From Treponema sp. (lineage in GTDB: Bacteria > Spirochaetota > Spirochaetia > Treponematales > Breznakiellaceae), in the NCBI GenBank assembly GCA_009776715.1, contig WRNF01000004.1, positions 1 through 18,960 on the forward strand: 18,960 bases of DNA, written 5' to 3'. Under the pieces are notes generated by a model. That model was given only the letters and a program-made list of their open reading frames with translations, searched no databases and was not told the DNA's origin. Below, piece after piece: positions 1 to 5,886 of the stretch. Every line of letters starts with the position of its first letter. Position 1 is the first letter of the stretch. Made by a program: the position numbers and the translations under genes.

Positions 1-192
1 GATCCGGAATTAATTTCCCTTTTAAAAGAATCGGTAGAAAATTATGACATAGACGGATTGAATGATTGCATAACAAAAATTGCTGAATTCAGCTATAAAT
101 CACATCCGGATTTAGTTTCTTGGCTGCAGGAAAAAGCAGGGAAATCTGAGTTTGAAGCAATAAAAGAAAGGCTCGATACATTAGATAAATAA
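1..192 (+). CDS. C-terminal fragment of probable hybrid sensor histidine kinase/response regulator
   Basis: An open frame (frame 1) enters from the left edge and ends at TAA 190-192, giving the last 63 residues of a larger protein. The segment is acidic and helical, with DIDGLNDCITKIAEF followed by DLVSWLQEKAGKSEFEAIKERL. From memory, this pattern closes the C-terminal helical (HPt-like) region of large hybrid sensor kinases in Treponema, which often end with a 'DIDG...LxxWL' tail. No catalytic or receiver motif is visible in the fragment, so the assignment rests on this tail alone. The stop is 59 nt before the next gene. It could instead be the end of any helical regulatory protein. Confidence 0.5.
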   Translation, partial: DPELISLLKESVENYDIDGLNDCITKIAEFSYKSHPDLVSWLQEKAGKSEFEAIKERLDTLDK

Positions 193-251
193 TAGGATTA
201 AAATTAGTTAGAATGGTTGATCTTTAGATAAAGTATAGGGAAAATAAGATA

Positions 252-476
252 ATGCATGATATAAACCGCAAACATATACACTATTATGTACTCTGTGTAG
301 GAACATTTGCCCAACAGAAAAATATCCCTTATGTGGAAGCGTTTAATTATCTGTATAGGCATAAGGGCATTGAATTTTTGATTGAATGTTATGACGCGGA
401 GCATACACTTTCCTTGAATGATGCAGTGGATGACCTAGTGCTTGTCTGCAAAAACAATGGGGGTTCAATAAAGTGA
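252..476 (+). CDS. DUF3791 family small protein, first gene of a DUF3791/DUF3990 module
   Basis: A 74-residue protein starting at ATG 252 with a modest AGGG Shine-Dalgarno at 237-240. The pattern 'YYVLCVGTFAQQKNIPYVEAFNYLYRHKGIEFL...CYDAEHTLSLNDAVDDL' fits my memory of DUF3791: a small all-alpha protein nearly always found beside a DUF3990 gene. Its end overlaps the start of the next gene (GTG inside the terminal codons, GTGA), so the two are probably translationally coupled. The molecular function is unknown; its place ahead of an ADP-ribosyltransferase-like protein suggests an antitoxin, immunity or partner role, which is inference. The gene is AT-rich compared with the glycan genes downstream. 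Confidence 0.75.
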   Translation: MHDINRKHIHYYVLCVGTFAQQKNIPYVEAFNYLYRHKGIEFLIECYDAEHTLSLNDAVDDLVLVCKNNGGSIK

Positions 477-1006
477 ACCTATTCCATGGTTCCACTATGG
501 AAATTGAAAAAATTGACTTAAATAAATGCAGGCCATTTAAAGATTTTGGCTGTGGTTTTTATACAACCCCACAAAGGGAGCAGGCTTTGAAAATGGCCAA
601 AAGAACAGTAAGGATATTCCGGGAAGGAAAATCATGTATAACAGAATATTTATTTAATGATAATTTTTTAAAAAATTCCCAATACGGTAAAGATACCGCA
701 TTTTTAAATATTAAGCATTTTAATGAACCAAACAATGATTGGGCAAGATTTGTTATAAATAATCGAAATCACAAATTCACTGATATTAAAAGCCATGAAT
801 GTAATATTGACTGTAAGTACGATATTGTAATTGGACCGGTTGCAAATGATGATATAACTGCATTAGTTGATGTATACCTTTCAGGAATATTATCAGATGA
901 TGCATTAGCAAGAGAACTGTCATTCAGAGATTTAAATATTCAGATTTCATTTCATAGTGAAAAATCTTTACGTTGTTTGCAAAAAACAGGAACGTATTAT
1001 GGCTGA
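473..1006 (+). CDS. DUF3990 family protein, ADP-ribosyltransferase-like (putative toxin/effector)
   Basis: A 177-residue protein starting with GTG at 473, overlapping the preceding stop by 4 nt. Near the N-terminus it has LFHGST (His5) and DFGCGFYTT (residues 24-32, Tyr30). Further on come YDIVIGPVAND (116-126) and QISFHSEKSL (157-166, Glu163). These four blocks match the DUF3990 family as I remember it. I believe this family sits in the ADP-ribosyltransferase fold clan, where His, Tyr and a late Glu or Gln form the H-Y-E type NAD site; His5, Tyr30 and Glu163 would be the candidates. The length is normal for the family and all blocks are present, so the gene looks intact. The target is unknown, and no signal peptide or membrane segment is visible, so it is probably cytoplasmic. 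Confidence 0.75.
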   Translation: MNLFHGSTMEIEKIDLNKCRPFKDFGCGFYTTPQREQALKMAKRTVRIFREGKSCITEYLFNDNFLKNSQYGKDTAFLNIKHFNEPNNDWARFVINNRNHKFTDIKSHECNIDCKYDIVIGPVANDDITALVDVYLSGILSDDALARELSFRDLNIQISFHSEKSLRCLQKTGTYYG

Positions 1007-1235
1007 TGAAAAAATCAGATTCATGAAAGATTTTGTTACTACCGATGTCATTTTAGCCATTATAGAAGACACTGGAATTGCCGTTGAACAAGCAATGAAA
1101 GATTTTTATAATTCCGAAGTTTTTGATCGTCTCTGCGATACCGAAACCGGACTATACCGGGAAAGCGGTGGTTATGTATATGAACTGTACAAAACCGAGA
1201 AAAAACATGGGCGGCTTGTTCAAATAGAGCAATGA
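999..1235 (+). CDS. Small DUF3990-associated protein of unknown function
   Basis: A 78-residue protein. The frame is open from 957, but the best start is ATG 999: it has an AGGA Shine-Dalgarno at 988-991 with 7 nt spacing, and it overlaps the DUF3990 gene by 8 nt. The upstream ATG would add 14 residues lying wholly within the DUF3990 coding sequence. The protein reads MADEKIRFMKDFVTTDVILAI, then a pattern ending 'SEVFDRLCDTETGLYRESGGYVYELYKTE'. I recall similar small proteins next to DUF3990/DUF3791 pairs but know no function. It is short, charged and soluble. With two overlaps, the three genes behave as one translational unit, so this is probably a second regulatory or neutralising partner. 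Confidence 0.7.
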   Translation: MADEKIRFMKDFVTTDVILAIIEDTGIAVEQAMKDFYNSEVFDRLCDTETGLYRESGGYVYELYKTEKKHGRLVQIEQ

Positions 1236-1296
1236 TGACAAAAAATAAGCCTGTGTTTATATGAACGCGAAGGCAACAGTAACAACAATGTAAAAT

Positions 1297-1313
1297 TAAG
1301 GCTTTTGAACCTT
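1297..1313 (-). terminator. Weak hairpin after the STAS gene
   Basis: On the minus strand, directly at the STAS stop codon, AAGGTT and AGCCTT can pair around a CAAA loop (one G-U pair). It is followed by AATTTT. This is a short, weak candidate terminator in a convergent intergenic gap of only 77 nt. Confidence 0.3.
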
Positions 1314-1936
1314 CATTCCTGCATTACTAAATCCCCAAAGCCCTCGTATTCTAATTCATTTTTTATAATTATTGGAATATTCCGTATGCACAGTGTCCTT
1401 CCCTGCCATTCCGTTTCAGCAATGGCCCGTTTTAAATATTTAAGCGAGCCAGGCAAAGCAGCAGCCAGCTTTTCCCAGTCAAATATTATTTTAGCTGCTT
1501 CGTTTATTGTTTCTTTTTGTTTTCTTATTTTTTGCAGTTCTTTTAACACATCTTGAACATTTTCGCTTTGCATTTCTCCATTGAAATAAAGCGTTATACT
1601 TTCAGCTTCATCTTTACGAATAACAATAAATTTTTCTTCCTGTACCATATAATTCAGGAACCCGGTAATCTCGAAAACTTCACGTACATTTTGGCACATA
1701 TTTTTAATAATAAGCTTGTTGTTTTTTTCTGTCATCGATTTATGGGTATGGAGCAGTACTCTTATGCCCATGCTGGAAATGTACTCAAGCTCCTCCATAT
1801 TAATAATTAACTTTGCTATGCCTTCTCCCAATTGCTTAATTTTTCGTTCCAGTAAAGAAGAATTAACCGTATCAAGCCGGCCAATCAGGGACAACACAAC
1901 TGTTGATGGATCAATTTTAGTGGTTTCAATGTTCAT
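1313..1936 (-). CDS. Two-domain STAS protein (anti-sigma factor antagonist with degenerate second STAS domain)
   Basis: A 207-residue protein, starting at ATG 1936-1934 behind an AGGAG Shine-Dalgarno (1942-1946, minus strand). Residues 1-108 form a typical STAS domain: 'VVLSLIGRLDTVNS', 'LIINMEELEYISSMGIRVL', then 'LIIKNMCQNVREVFEITGF'. Ser55 in the ISSMG turn aligns with the phosphorylated Ser58 of Bacillus SpoIIAA. Residues ~110-205 repeat the same layout in weaker form: 'SITLYFNGEMQSENVQDVL', 'KIIFDWEKLAAALPGSLKYL', 'LCIRNIPIIIKNELEYEGF'. In the second copy the acceptor serine position is occupied by proline. The gene overlaps the RsbW-like gene by 11 nt. The expected role is partner switching: unphosphorylated STAS binds the anti-sigma kinase, which phosphorylates it on Ser55. 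The target sigma factor or other output is not in the window. Confidence 0.85.
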   Translation of the reverse strand: MNIETTKIDPSTVVLSLIGRLDTVNSSLLERKIKQLGEGIAKLIINMEELEYISSMGIRVLLHTHKSMTEKNNKLIIKNMCQNVREVFEITGFLNYMVQEEKFIVIRKDEAESITLYFNGEMQSENVQDVLKELQKIRKQKETINEAAKIIFDWEKLAAALPGSLKYLKRAIAETEWQGRTLCIRNIPIIIKNELEYEGFGDLVMQE

Positions 1937-2390
1937 ATATACTCCTTTTTTTATGCCATAATTTTGTTAATTTGACAATATTCTTTTCATCCTTTCGGAA
2001 ATAATCAACCGTATCCATGGTTTTTTTTACAAGAAATATGCCCAGCCCCCCGGTTTTCCGGTCTTTAGGCTCTGATTTGATGTCAGGAGCAGCAAATTCC
2101 AGCGGGTTAAAAGGGCAGCCATTATCGGAAAAAGCCAAAGATAATATCGTTGCATCCGGCGTTTCTTTAATGCTGCTGCTAACGGTAATTTTTTTTGTTT
2201 TTTCACCTTTATACGCATAAAGCGCAATGTTGACAAAAATTTCCTCGGCGGCAAGTTCTATCTGGCCGCGTTCATGCACAGGGCATTTATTTTCATCCAG
2301 TGTCCTGCCGATAAAGGCATTCAGTTTGTCCATACAGGATACCCTTGCATTTAAGGTAATGGATTGAGTAGCATTGCTGTCTTCAATCAT
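1926..2390 (-). CDS. RsbW/SpoIIAB-like anti-sigma factor serine kinase (HATPase_c_2)
   Basis: A 154-residue protein with the GHKL ATPase layout of anti-sigma kinases. It has an N-box ELAAEEIFVNIALYAY (Glu50, Asn54), a G1 box FSDNGCPFNP (Asp89, Gly91), and a glycine-rich GGLGIFLVKKTMD (114-126), then a closing strand. Proteins of this family phosphorylate a STAS antagonist and sequester a sigma factor; here the STAS partner follows with an 11-nt overlap. The start at 2390 keeps the N-terminal beta strand (ITLNARV) the family normally has. There is no Shine-Dalgarno before it, which fits the leaderless promoter described separately. The start could be Met20, but that would lose the first strand. 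No PP2C phosphatase gene is in the window. Confidence 0.85.
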   Translation of the reverse strand: MIEDSNATQSITLNARVSCMDKLNAFIGRTLDENKCPVHERGQIELAAEEIFVNIALYAYKGEKTKKITVSSSIKETPDATILSLAFSDNGCPFNPLEFAAPDIKSEPKDRKTGGLGIFLVKKTMDTVDYFRKDEKNIVKLTKLWHKKRSIYEH

Positions 2391-2396
2391 TTGTAT

Positions 2397-2425
2397 AAAA
2401 TAGCATAATTTATGCTTTTTGTCAA
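2397..2425 (-). promoter_or_regulatory. Sigma-70-type promoter of the RsbW/STAS operon, placed for a leaderless transcript
   Basis: On the minus strand the -35 is TTGACA (2420-2425, perfect). A 17-bp spacer follows, then TATTTT (2397-2402) as the -10. The expected start of transcription, 7 nt on, falls at the A of the ATG (2390), so the mRNA would have no 5' leader. The spacer contains a perfect 13-bp palindrome, GCATAA-A-TTATGC, at 2403-2415, a possible operator. Confidence 0.6.
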
Positions 2426-2475
2426 ATATAGGGTATATTTTGATAGTTCAATGCTTTAAAAAAATCATTTTTCAC

Positions 2476-2504
2476 TTGACAATTTTTTAAAAAAAAGGTA
2501 TATT
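2476..2504 (+). promoter_or_regulatory. Sigma-70-type promoter reading towards the porin gene
   Basis: A perfect TTGACA at 2476-2481, a 17-bp spacer that is almost entirely A/T, and TATATT at 2499-2504. The expected transcription start is near 2511, giving a leader of about 208 nt before the porin ATG at 2719. It is divergent from the RsbW/STAS promoter, with only ~50 bp between the two -35 boxes. Confidence 0.6.
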
Positions 2505-2511
2505 TTTATTT

Positions 2512-2685
2512 ATGCAGGATATAGGTGCCCTGAGGCAGCTTGGCTGTCATGATAAAAAAATATGGAAACCTCACGATTTTTTGCTTTATTTGGCACAGCT
2601 CTTGCATACACGAATTCACCAAAAAGATTGCCCAAAATTTTATTTCCATCTGCGGAAGGCACAGGATTGTGCATTGGTAATTTAG
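2512..2685 (+). CDS. Possible 57-residue small ORF in the porin leader
   Basis: An uninterrupted frame from ATG 2512 to TAG 2683-2685, starting MQDIGALRQLGCHDKKIW and ending QDCALVI. Its ATG lies 1 nt after the predicted transcription start, so it could only be read as a leaderless message. It is basic, has three Cys and five His, and I recognise no family. It may instead be an untranslated leader: the same stretch carries short hairpins (for example GCACA-ggat-TGTGC at 2659-2672). It ends 34 nt before the porin start. Confidence 0.25.
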   Translation: MQDIGALRQLGCHDKKIWKPHDFLLYLAQLLHTRIHQKDCPKFYFHLRKAQDCALVI

Positions 2686-2718
2686 TTTTTAAAGGAGAAA
2701 TGTGAGAGGAGGATATTT

Positions 2719-4113
2719 ATGAAAAAACTAGCGGTTTTTTCTGTGTTTTTATTCTTGGCGGCAGGAGCGGCATTTGCTCAGTTGGCAAATGGTATTTACA
2801 TTAATGCGTGGGGCAGGGGGGTCTTTGCGCCGTTATGGTTTGAAACTCCCGAAAAGCAGTACGGCGAAACCAGACCCAACTCCAGCGGAATTTTCAAGAA
2901 CGGAACCGGCGTTACCTGGGATCCGATTAATATGCCCAGGGTAGACTTTAGGGTTAACGGAACCACGAATTATGTCGGTTTTACCGTACACGTCAACTCT
3001 GAAATGGTTACCGGAAATCCCGGTAACGGAGACAATGGGGCGCAGTTATGGGTGCGGCCCTTTGGCAACGACTGGATAAAGCTCACTGTAGCCAATCAAT
3101 TTATTGATGACACGCTGCGGGGAAAGGTAACCACCGATACCGGGTTTGAGAATTTTGTGCTGGGTAAATCAATGATGGCTTTTTCAAACGGCATGGAACC
3201 TTTAAACCAGGACATAACTTTTAACCGTTTTGCCGGAGGCCGCGGCAACATGTCCAGCGCCAATGCCGCAAACACCTCTACTCATATAACCCCGGAAGCG
3301 CTGCTTTCCAATGTGTTTTTCCTGAGCAGTTCCCCCATAGACGGCCTATTCGTTGGTTTAATGCTGCAAGGCATGCTGCCAAAAGACGACATTAAAGAAA
3401 CATGGCGGCAAATGCAGCTTGGCGCCGGTTATGTGATACCGAATATAGGCCATGCCCGCGTTCAATACATAGGCGGATTTATGGGAAAAGAGAAAAACGT
3501 TAACGACATGTACAGGATAAATGAGCCTTCCAAATTTGAAGCGGCCTTTGCACTGAGCACCGTAGAGGACCTTACGCTTGACTTGGGCTTTAAAATTTGG
3601 ATGCCGGTGTCAAGATATGACGATACCAAGTCCTACCGGGGCCTGGACGTTGGGCTTGGGGCCGACTACCGTTTTGGCGCCTTTAACATTGCCGCAATGA
3701 TGCAAGCTATGTACCTTGGCGCTTATACCGGCACCCGCGTGCATACCACTGCCAGCGAAGAGGGCAAGGATGGAGTGCATTTAATTTTTAACCTCATCCC
3801 CGCGTATGATTTAGATTTCGGCACCTTTGGTTTGAGCTTTATTTGGCAGACAAAGACTGCCGAGACAGATGCCGCCGGCAGCAAAGACAAACAAACGGCA
3901 TGGTCGCGCTTCGGCCTGGGCGGCTGGTACAAGAAAGGGCTGCCCGGCGGTTACATAAAACTCGGTGTGGCTTATGCCTTTCCTTTTATTAGAACAGGCA
4001 ACCCCTCTGTGGCGCTTCCCGGCGGGGGCTACGGTCCAGGTGATGAAAGGACAGGGCTGCACGGAAGGGGCATACTCACTATTCCCATAATTTTTGAGTA
4101 TGCGTTCTTCTAA
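2719..4113 (+). CDS. Outer-membrane beta-barrel (porin-like) protein
   Basis: A 464-residue protein with a strong AGGAGG Shine-Dalgarno at 2707-2712, 6 nt before ATG. It opens with a clear Sec signal peptide, MKKLAVFSVFLFLAAGAAFA, cut before Gln21. The mature part has no helical membrane segment. It consists of many short alternating strands with turns rich in Gly, Asn and Asp and belts of aromatic residues. It ends in EYAFF, with a terminal Phe as expected for a beta-barrel assembly signal. I take it as an outer-membrane pore for oligosaccharides, based on position at the head of a glycan locus; the exact family is not recognised. It is not a SusC-type TonB receptor: there is no plug domain and it is too short. 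Its promoter is at 2476-2504. Confidence 0.7.
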   Translation: MKKLAVFSVFLFLAAGAAFAQLANGIYINAWGRGVFAPLWFETPEKQYGETRPNSSGIFKNGTGVTWDPINMPRVDFRVNGTTNYVGFTVHVNSEMVTGNPGNGDNGAQLWVRPFGNDWIKLTVANQFIDDTLRGKVTTDTGFENFVLGKSMMAFSNGMEPLNQDITFNRFAGGRGNMSSANAANTSTHITPEALLSNVFFLSSSPIDGLFVGLMLQGMLPKDDIKETWRQMQLGAGYVIPNIGHARVQYIGGFMGKEKNVNDMYRINEPSKFEAAFALSTVEDLTLDLGFKIWMPVSRYDDTKSYRGLDVGLGADYRFGAFNIAAMMQAMYLGAYTGTRVHTTASEEGKDGVHLIFNLIPAYDLDFGTFGLSFIWQTKTAETDAAGSKDKQTAWSRFGLGGWYKKGLPGGYIKLGVAYAFPFIRTGNPSVALPGGGYGPGDERTGLHGRGILTIPIIFEYAFF

Positions 4114-4149
4114 GGAATAGGAAGGGTACGTTTTTAAAATAGTGTACTA

Positions 4150-4163
4150 AGGGTAAATACCCT
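4150..4163. promoter_or_regulatory. 14-bp palindrome between porin and lipoprotein genes
   Basis: AGGGTA-AA-TACCCT is a perfect dyad. Its two-base centre is too tight for a full six-pair RNA hairpin, so it is either a five-pair hairpin with loop AAAT or a DNA-level binding site. It lies 37 nt after the porin stop. No T-tract follows. Confidence 0.3.
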
Positions 4164-4268
4164 GAATGCAAGAAGCGGCTGCCATTAAAACCAGCTTTTG
4201 GCAAGCATCCGTTGGACGCTAAGGTTTTAAGACAGGGGCTTTTTGAATATTTTATGGAGGCATATAAA

Positions 4269-5786
4269 GTGAAGAAAAGATGGATAGTGTTTCCGGTTGC
4301 ACTTGCAATAATAACCGGGCTAATGATCTTTGGCTGCAAATCCGATGATTCCGGAGAAAAAAAAGCCAAAGATGCCGACTATACGCTTGACAGAGGGGAC
4401 GGAACTGAAAATAAAGCAGACACCACCCTAATCACTTTGAGATTTACTAAAAACGGCGCCGATTTCGTAGTGCCTGTCAACGGATTAGTTCTGGCAGACA
4501 TAAGCGCTGTTCCAGGGACAACCGGTGAAATTACTCTGGTTAATTTAAGCAACAGCGAAGGACCGACACGTGTGCTGACCGTTAACGTTGTAAAACAGGG
4601 CGAAGTAAAGATTAAAGTTAGCAAAAAAGGCTTCGTAGCCGCTGAAAAGACAGTAATAGTGTATAAAAAACTGGGATTTCAGGAAGACAACAGCGTGACC
4701 ATTGCCAACGTTGTAAACCTTGGCAAAACCCCGACAGCAGGCAGCTCCCTTAGCTTTGCCCGCTACGACGGCGACCCTGTAGCGGTTCTTACACCCGATT
4801 CTACCTCTCCCATAACCAGCATTAGCGCTGGTTCCCCGGCTTTTGAACATGTGCTTGCTACCTTTAGCCCTCCGCTTGACCTGACCGATAATGCTGACAA
4901 TGCTAACGGAAAGCTTCTTTGGTTTGACATGGTGTGGGAAGGGTTTGGCGGCGAGTACACCTTTGCTAATGAATCCACAGCGGGAACCTATACCGGCACA
5001 AGGTATGATTTACACAACGTTGTGTTCCAACTGGTGCTTACCGCATCTGACAGCACCACGATAATTTTCCAGCAGACTTCAGAAACTCAGTCCGATCCCC
5101 CTAACCCGAATATTAAAAAACCGGTACGCTTCGCATTACCTGACCAAAATGACGATTGGGGCACGGGCCACGAAATAGTAGAGATAGCTTTATTGGTAAC
5201 CGGGATGCAATTGAGAAATCCAACAAACAATATGGGTGCCTGGTGCGCTATTAACTCTGACCGCAATCCGGTTATTGAAGACACCTATATCAGCTCGCTG
5301 ACAATGTTTTTTGCGCCTCCGCCTCCGCCTTTAGTGTTATATAAAGAAGGAGATGGCTGGGATGCCAAAATAGAAAATCCCAAATGGCAGTACGGCGATC
5401 CTGTTGACGCAAGCGACAATGATGCCAGTAGTGAGATAGTCTTTGATGAAGCACAGGACGGAAGAAAAAATGTAATATACTGGAATCCAATTGACATAAC
5501 ACAAATAGATACAGCTCAATATTCCTCGATATTTGTTTCGCACTCAGGCGGTGTATGGTGGGCCGGGGCCGGCACATTGTGGCTGGACGAAGGAACTGAT
5601 GTGTACAACGATGATAATAGGGGAAGTGTCGCATGGGGTGAGGCTAGCTCATATGGCTCCGGAGGGGATACGCTTTTTATACCTATCAGTAATAACCTCA
5701 ATAAAGAAAAGTTTATTGGAATATGGATACAGACTAATTTTAATCCGGCAGAGGAATTTACCATCACTGAAATAAGGCTTGAGTAG
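4269..5786 (+). CDS. Large surface lipoprotein, two beta-sandwich modules joined by a proline linker; function unknown
   Basis: I chose GTG 4269 as the start because GGAGG (4256-4260) lies 8 nt upstream and the protein then opens with a lipoprotein signal, (M)KKRWIVFPVALAIITGLMIFGC (lipidated Cys23). The frame is open upstream to 4212, but that part makes no signal peptide. The product is 505 residues. Residues ~50-135 look like an immunoglobulin-like fold ('LRFTKNGADFVVPVNGL...KIKVSKKGFVAAEKTVIVYK'). Residues ~150-345 look like a jelly-roll, with many aromatic and Asn/Asp residues. A PPPPP linker (350-354) leads to a C-terminal domain (355-505) with exposed tryptophans (VWWAGAGTLWLDEG, IGIWIQTNF). 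I infer glycan binding at the cell surface from the aromatics and neighbours; no enzyme motif is visible and I recognise no family. Confidence 0.75.
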   Translation: MKKRWIVFPVALAIITGLMIFGCKSDDSGEKKAKDADYTLDRGDGTENKADTTLITLRFTKNGADFVVPVNGLVLADISAVPGTTGEITLVNLSNSEGPTRVLTVNVVKQGEVKIKVSKKGFVAAEKTVIVYKKLGFQEDNSVTIANVVNLGKTPTAGSSLSFARYDGDPVAVLTPDSTSPITSISAGSPAFEHVLATFSPPLDLTDNADNANGKLLWFDMVWEGFGGEYTFANESTAGTYTGTRYDLHNVVFQLVLTASDSTTIIFQQTSETQSDPPNPNIKKPVRFALPDQNDDWGTGHEIVEIALLVTGMQLRNPTNNMGAWCAINSDRNPVIEDTYISSLTMFFAPPPPPLVLYKEGDGWDAKIENPKWQYGDPVDASDNDASSEIVFDEAQDGRKNVIYWNPIDITQIDTAQYSSIFVSHSGGVWWAGAGTLWLDEGTDVYNDDNRGSVAWGEASSYGSGGDTLFIPISNNLNKEKFIGIWIQTNFNPAEEFTITEIRLE

Positions 5787-5795
5787 TATACAGTA

Positions 5796-5813
5796 GGGGA
5801 AAAGCTTTTCCCC
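5796..5813. terminator. Perfect 18-bp palindrome after the first lipoprotein gene
   Basis: GGGGAAAAGCTTTTCCCC is self-complementary over all 18 bases. As RNA it gives a 7-bp stem with an AGCT loop, 9 nt after the stop. Only two T residues follow, so it is a poor intrinsic terminator; it could protect the 3' end or bind a protein. Confidence 0.4.
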
Positions 5814-5833
5814 TTGAATTTGCTTTACTTTAA

Positions 5834-5876
5834 CCGGCCGCTGCGCTGCCAAGCGGAGTAAGCGGCCGGGCTTTTT
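5834..5876 (+). terminator. Intrinsic terminator or attenuator just before the second lipoprotein gene
   Basis: CCGGCCGCT (5834-5842) pairs with AGCGGCCGG (5861-5869) to give a 9-bp GC-rich stem with an 18-nt loop, followed by GC and TTTTT (5872-5876). The Shine-Dalgarno of the next gene begins one base later (GGAGG, 5877-5881). The structure therefore both ends part of the upstream transcript and borders the next ribosome site. Confidence 0.65.
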
Positions 5877-5886
5877 GGAGGACAAA

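Noticed and set aside
2505..2718. A cyclic-di-GMP or other known riboswitch in the porin leader
   Set aside because: Only short 4-5 bp hairpins are visible and no conserved core of a known class can be matched by eye.
2719..4113. SusC or TonB-dependent receptor identity for the barrel protein
   Set aside because: At 464 residues it is far too short, and no TonB box or plug domain is visible.
4212..4268. Upstream start for the first lipoprotein at 4212
   Set aside because: It would place 19 charged residues before the lipoprotein signal; GTG 4269 has the properly spaced GGAGG.
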